Below, in pieces: positions 6,202 to 8,784 of a stretch of DNA of 8,784 bases. The notes under the pieces were generated by a model that was not told the origin of the DNA, ran no database searches, and worked only from the letters and a program-made list of their open reading frames with translations. How positions within the stretch are numbered: the first letter of the stretch is position 1; each line of letters opens with the position of its first letter. The stretch comes from CAZVBR01 sp964625755 (GTDB taxonomy: Bacteria > Patescibacteriota > Minisyncoccia > Phycocordibacterales > XYD1-FULL-46-19). The stretch spans positions 1 to 8,784 of the forward strand of contig CAZVBR010000028.1 of the NCBI GenBank assembly GCA_964625755.1, read 5' to 3'. A program made the position numbers and the translations under genes.

Positions 6202-7245
6202 ATGCCCAAAAAGAAATCCTCTCCCAAAAAGACCTCAGACGAAACCAGTGACATCGAAATGACCATAAAAAATATTCAGTCAAAATTCGGTGATGAATCG
6301 ATCATGAAGCTCGGCGATCGCCCGAAAGTAGGTGTGGGATCACTGCCAACCGGCTCGCTCGGGTTAGATATGGCCTTAGGGATCGGGGGGCTGCCTCGAG
6401 GCCGGATCATAGAGATCTATGGCCCGGAATCCTCTGGTAAAAGTACTCTGGCACTACATGTCATCGCTCAATCACAAAAAAAGGGCGGTTCGTGTGCTTT
6501 CATCGACGCGGAACACGCCCTCGACCCTCATTACTCTAAAAACATCGGCGTAAAAGTCGGTGACCTCTTGATCTCCCAACCGGATTACGGGGAACAAGCA
6601 CTTGAGATCGCCGAAAGTCTGGTCCGGTCCGGAAAAATAGATGTGGTGGTCATAGACTCGGTCGCGGCCTTAACCCCCAAAGACGAGATCGAAGGTGATA
6701 TCGGCGCCTACCACGTCGGCAAACAAGCTCGTTTAATGTCTCAAGCTCTAAGGAAGATCACCGCTCTGGCCGCCCGAACCCAGACCTTGGTCATCTTCAT
6801 TAACCAAATCCGAATGCAGATCGGTATGACCTTCGGTAACCCGGAAACCACCACCGGTGGCAAAGCTTTAAAGTTCTATTCCTCGGTCAGACTTGATGTT
6901 CGCCGGATCGCTCAGATCAAAAAAGGAGAAGAAGTGATCGGCAACCGAACACGGATCAAAGTGGTAAAAAACAAAACCGCCGCCCCGTTTAGGGTGGCTG
7001 AGTTCGACGTTCTGTACAACGAAGGCATCTCCCCGGAAGGCGAGATCCTGGCACTGGGTGAAAAGTACAATCTGATCACCAAGGCCGGCGCCTCTTATTC
7101 CTACTGGCCGGGAGGGAAAACCGAAAACGAAGAAGTAAAACTCGGCCGAGGTTACGATGCAGCCCGAAAATTCCTCAAAAGTAACCCGAAGACCCAGACC
7201 GAAATAACCAAAAAGATCAAAGCGGCCAACGAAGCCCTGTTGTAG
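6202..7245 (+). CDS. recA: RecA recombinase
   Basis: RecA coats single-stranded DNA, performs ATP-dependent homologous strand exchange and activates LexA-type self-cleavage where present. The 347-residue product is complete. It shows a Lys-rich start (2-10), Walker A GPESSGKST (74-82), the catalytic Glu in FIDAEHALD (E104), Walker B VVVIDS (148-153), loop L1 near 163-174 (EIEGDIGAYHVGKQAR), NQIRMQIG (201-208) and loop L2 GNPETTTGGKALKF (212-225). The C-terminal lobe ends at AANEALL, without the acidic tail of about 20 residues found in E. coli RecA. The ATG lacks a Shine-Dalgarno. It probably shares a transcript with the upstream small protein and ftsK; no promoter of its own is visible in the 31-base gap. 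Confidence 0.98.
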   Translation: MPKKKSSPKKTSDETSDIEMTIKNIQSKFGDESIMKLGDRPKVGVGSLPTGSLGLDMALGIGGLPRGRIIEIYGPESSGKSTLALHVIAQSQKKGGSCAFIDAEHALDPHYSKNIGVKVGDLLISQPDYGEQALEIAESLVRSGKIDVVVIDSVAALTPKDEIEGDIGAYHVGKQARLMSQALRKITALAARTQTLVIFINQIRMQIGMTFGNPETTTGGKALKFYSSVRLDVRRIAQIKKGEEVIGNRTRIKVVKNKTAAPFRVAEFDVLYNEGISPEGEILALGEKYNLITKAGASYSYWPGGKTENEEVKLGRGYDAARKFLKSNPKTQTEITKKIKAANEALL

Positions 7246-7404
7246 TCCGACCGAGTCGAGGACCGTCTGAAACTCAAAACCAACCCCGAAGACCGGCCGA
7301 GCATTTCGTTTACTGTTCCTTTAAGATAAAAAGATGAGCCTCTTGGGGTGACCCTTTCCCCGGCCCGAACCTGAAATTAACAGATTGAAAAATCAAAAAT
7401 ATTT

Positions 7405-7965
7405 ATGTTGGAGTATAATCAGATCAAACCTAAAAGTTATATCGTCTTCAAAGACGAACCTTTTGAGGTGATAGAAGTCAAAGTATCACGAAAACAACAA
7501 AGAAAACCGGTTAACACGGTAAAGATGAGAAATCTGCTTACCGGAAAAGTGATCGAGAACTCTTTTCATCACAACGAAAAAGTGACCGAAGCAAACATCG
7601 AAACCAAACCGGCCCTGTATCTTTACGTCAAACCACCGGAAGTGTGGTTCTGCGACCCCGATAACCCGAAAGATCGATTCTCTCTGGAAGAAGATCTTGC
7701 CGGAGAAAAAGTCAAATTTCTACCCACTAAAACCAAGACCGATATCCTGTACTTCGACGACCAACCTATCGACGTCCGACCTCCGATAAAAATCGAGGTC
7801 CAGGTCAAAGAGGCCCCGCCGGATGTTCGAGGCAGTACGGTTCAAGCCGGAACCAAACCGGTCACCTTAGAAAGCGGGGCGGTTATTAACGTACCCATGT
7901 TCATCAAAGAAGGCGATGTTATAAGGGTAAACACCGAAACCGGTCAGTACGTAGAACGAGTTTAA
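7405..7965 (+). CDS. efp: Translation elongation factor P
   Basis: EF-P binds the ribosome between P and E sites and promotes peptide bonds at proline runs. The 186-residue length is normal for the family. Domain I (about 1-63) has the IKPKSYIVFKDEPFEVIE strand and the KMRNLLTG strand. Domain II covers about 64-128. Domain III (about 129-186) is highly typical: APPDVRGSTVQAGTKPVTLE, then VPMFIKEGDVIRVNTETGQYV. The domain I loop that normally reads PGKG, with the functional Lys at its tip, here reads SRKQQRKPV (28-36). Aligned without gaps from the KMRNLLTG strand, the tip residue is Q32, with K30, R33 and K34 around it. No modification enzyme is encoded in the window. The gene lies 159 bases after recA. 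That gap has no strong terminator or promoter, so read-through from recA is possible. The hairpin at 8012-8050 closes the unit. Confidence 0.95.
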   Translation: MLEYNQIKPKSYIVFKDEPFEVIEVKVSRKQQRKPVNTVKMRNLLTGKVIENSFHHNEKVTEANIETKPALYLYVKPPEVWFCDPDNPKDRFSLEEDLAGEKVKFLPTKTKTDILYFDDQPIDVRPPIKIEVQVKEAPPDVRGSTVQAGTKPVTLESGAVINVPMFIKEGDVIRVNTETGQYVERV

Positions 7966-8011
7966 GGCCCGCCTTCTGATTTTCAGTAAATAGACTCCAA
8001 ACAACGAGCGT

Positions 8012-8050
8012 CTCCCCGGCCACCTTTCTCGGTGAGCCGGGGAGTTTATA
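8012..8050 (+). terminator. Rho-independent terminator after efp, between convergent genes
   Basis: A perfect 9-bp GC-rich stem (CTCCCCGGC at 8012-8020 with GCCGGGGAG at 8036-8044) is extended by CACC/GGTG (8021-8024, 8031-8034) past one bulged A (8035), with loop TTTCTC, then TTTATAT. The T-run is short, so termination may be partial. It follows the efp stop by 46 bases and lies 16 bases beyond the stop of the opposing gene, so its stem may also block read-through from that side. Confidence 0.75.
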
Positions 8051-8060
8051 TCAACTCAGG

Positions 8061-8624
8061 CTATCCTATTGCCTGGTTGATCACATCAATAGTATTCGTT
8101 ATGAACCGGCTAGGGTTACCCCAGCCAATCTCGGCTAGGGTGTTCAGGGTGTCGCTGTCAACCACACGGCCGACCCTGACTCCGACCTTGTCCCAGCCGA
8201 CAGCCAGCTCGGGGATAGCTTCCCGGAGCCAGTCGGGGTCCGGAAGTAACCCCACTAGCCCGTTTGGCACAATGTCTAATATCGACATCAAACCATCAAA
8301 TCGTCCACTCTTGATATGGGTGAGGTTCTGCGGAACCTCCCAGTACACCGGGAGACCCCAACGGGCTCCTTCTTGGGCGGCTTCTTCCGCTTTTTTTATC
8401 GGGATTCCGCTTATGTCCAAGACCTTGCGTCGGCCTGCAATATCTCTCACTTTTGATATTGAAGTCCGCCTCAAGCCAACCATAACCACATTCCCCCCGA
8501 TATCTCCACCCGTGTAATACGGAATAGCTATTAGTCCAGACCCTCCTGCTTTTAAGTTCCCCGTTCCAGCCGATGTTACTACTTTGACTTTGACGCCACC
8601 CGTCGACTCGATCATTGTTGTCAT
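8061..8624 (-). CDS. Hypothetical protein, 187 residues, no recognised family
   Basis: I do not recognise this protein. It has no signal peptide or membrane segment and is probably cytoplasmic. The first half is Gly-rich (SAGTGNLKAGGSGLIAIPYY, then TGGDIGGNVVMVGLRR). Residues about 70-187 alternate predicted strands and helices (KVLDISGIP, IKKAEEAAQEGARWGLPVYW, FDGLMSILDIV, DTLNTLAEIGW, FITNTIDVINQAIG), which suggests an alpha/beta fold. A second Met lies at residue 4. A weak AAAGGG lies about 7-10 bases before the first ATG, and a promoter stands about 65 bases upstream, both supporting this start and strand. The overlapping plus-strand frame (8032-8517) begins inside the terminator hairpin and is a shadow. 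The gene converges on efp. Confidence 0.7.
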   Translation of the reverse strand: MTTMIESTGGVKVKVVTSAGTGNLKAGGSGLIAIPYYTGGDIGGNVVMVGLRRTSISKVRDIAGRRKVLDISGIPIKKAEEAAQEGARWGLPVYWEVPQNLTHIKSGRFDGLMSILDIVPNGLVGLLPDPDWLREAIPELAVGWDKVGVRVGRVVDSDTLNTLAEIGWGNPSRFITNTIDVINQAIG

Positions 8625-8691
8625 TCTCTCGCCCTTTCTTGTTTTTTACTTTCCCCAGTCCTACTTAATAAAGGTTCTACTTTTCCTTAAA

Positions 8692-8720
8692 ACTATAACA
8701 CAGATAACCCCGGAAAACAA
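8692..8720 (-). promoter_or_regulatory. Predicted promoter of the 187-residue hypothetical gene
   Basis: The minus strand reads TTGTTT (8715-8720), a 17-base spacer, then TATAGT (8692-8697, five of six), preceded by TGT that makes an extended -10. The start would be near 8685, giving a leader of about 60 nt. The remaining bases up to 8784 show no feature I can support. Confidence 0.55.
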
Positions 8721-8784
8721 CTTAGATTCTCAAAACACCCTCGGGTTCCGACCGGAATCACCTTCAAAACTGAAAAATCAAACC

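Noticed and set aside
7334..7351. Five-codon leader peptide frame upstream of efp
   Set aside because: No attenuator-like structure or ribosome site accompanies it; expected by chance.
8032..8517. 161-codon plus-strand frame
   Set aside because: It starts inside the efp terminator hairpin and is antisense to the better supported 187-residue gene with promoter.
1..8784. tRNA, rRNA, CRISPR array, insertion sequence or recoded UGA
   Set aside because: No cloverleaf, rRNA motif, regular spacer array or transposase was seen, and no coding frame needs UGA read as an amino acid.

Overview
The window looks like chromosomal DNA of a Patescibacteria (Candidate Phyla Radiation) bacterium. The evidence is the gene content and style. 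There is a short FtsK, then a small one-helix protein with a glucodextranase-B-like fold, then RecA, then EF-P. Next to these are a secreted, very acidic peptidoglycan-binding/S-layer-like protein of the kind common in that group and a small winged-helix protein with a Ser/Gly-rich linker. The assignment rests on recalled family resemblance, not a search, and I cannot name the class. Stops used are TAA and TAG. Nothing suggests a recoded UGA.

Layout. Positions 1-1583 (minus) hold the first 527 residues of a secreted surface protein that runs off the left edge. Positions 1584-2274 are a 691-base AT-rich gap. It contains a good minus-strand sigma70-type promoter (1950-1977), a predicted leader of about 360 nt with a long hairpin (1618-1763), and a perfect DnaA-box 9-mer. 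Positions 2275-3111 (minus) encode a winged-helix protein with its own strong promoter (3160-3188), over which lies an array of five TGTCYTTTA-like repeats. The gap 3189-3500 is divergent and dense in short inverted and direct repeats, ending in an extended -10 promoter for ftsK. Positions 3501-7965 (plus) carry ftsK, a small membrane-anchored protein, recA and efp, closed by a GC-rich hairpin terminator (8012-8050). Positions 8061-8624 (minus) hold an unrecognised 187-residue protein with its own promoter (8692-8720). The rest to the right edge shows nothing I can name.

How the genes fit. ftsK (chromosome segregation at the septum) and recA (recombination and repair) flank a small envelope-anchored protein in one direction and may share transcripts. 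efp relieves ribosome stalling. The left half serves the cell surface: an exported, probably abundant wall- or layer-associated protein with a structured leader.

The most interesting items are: the surface-gene leader, whose long helix differs between arms only by changes that become G-U pairs in the mRNA; the absence of lysine from 522 consecutive residues of the surface protein; the repeat array over the winged-helix gene's promoter; the EF-P whose PGKG-type loop is replaced; and a marked excess of GATC in both coding and non-coding DNA.
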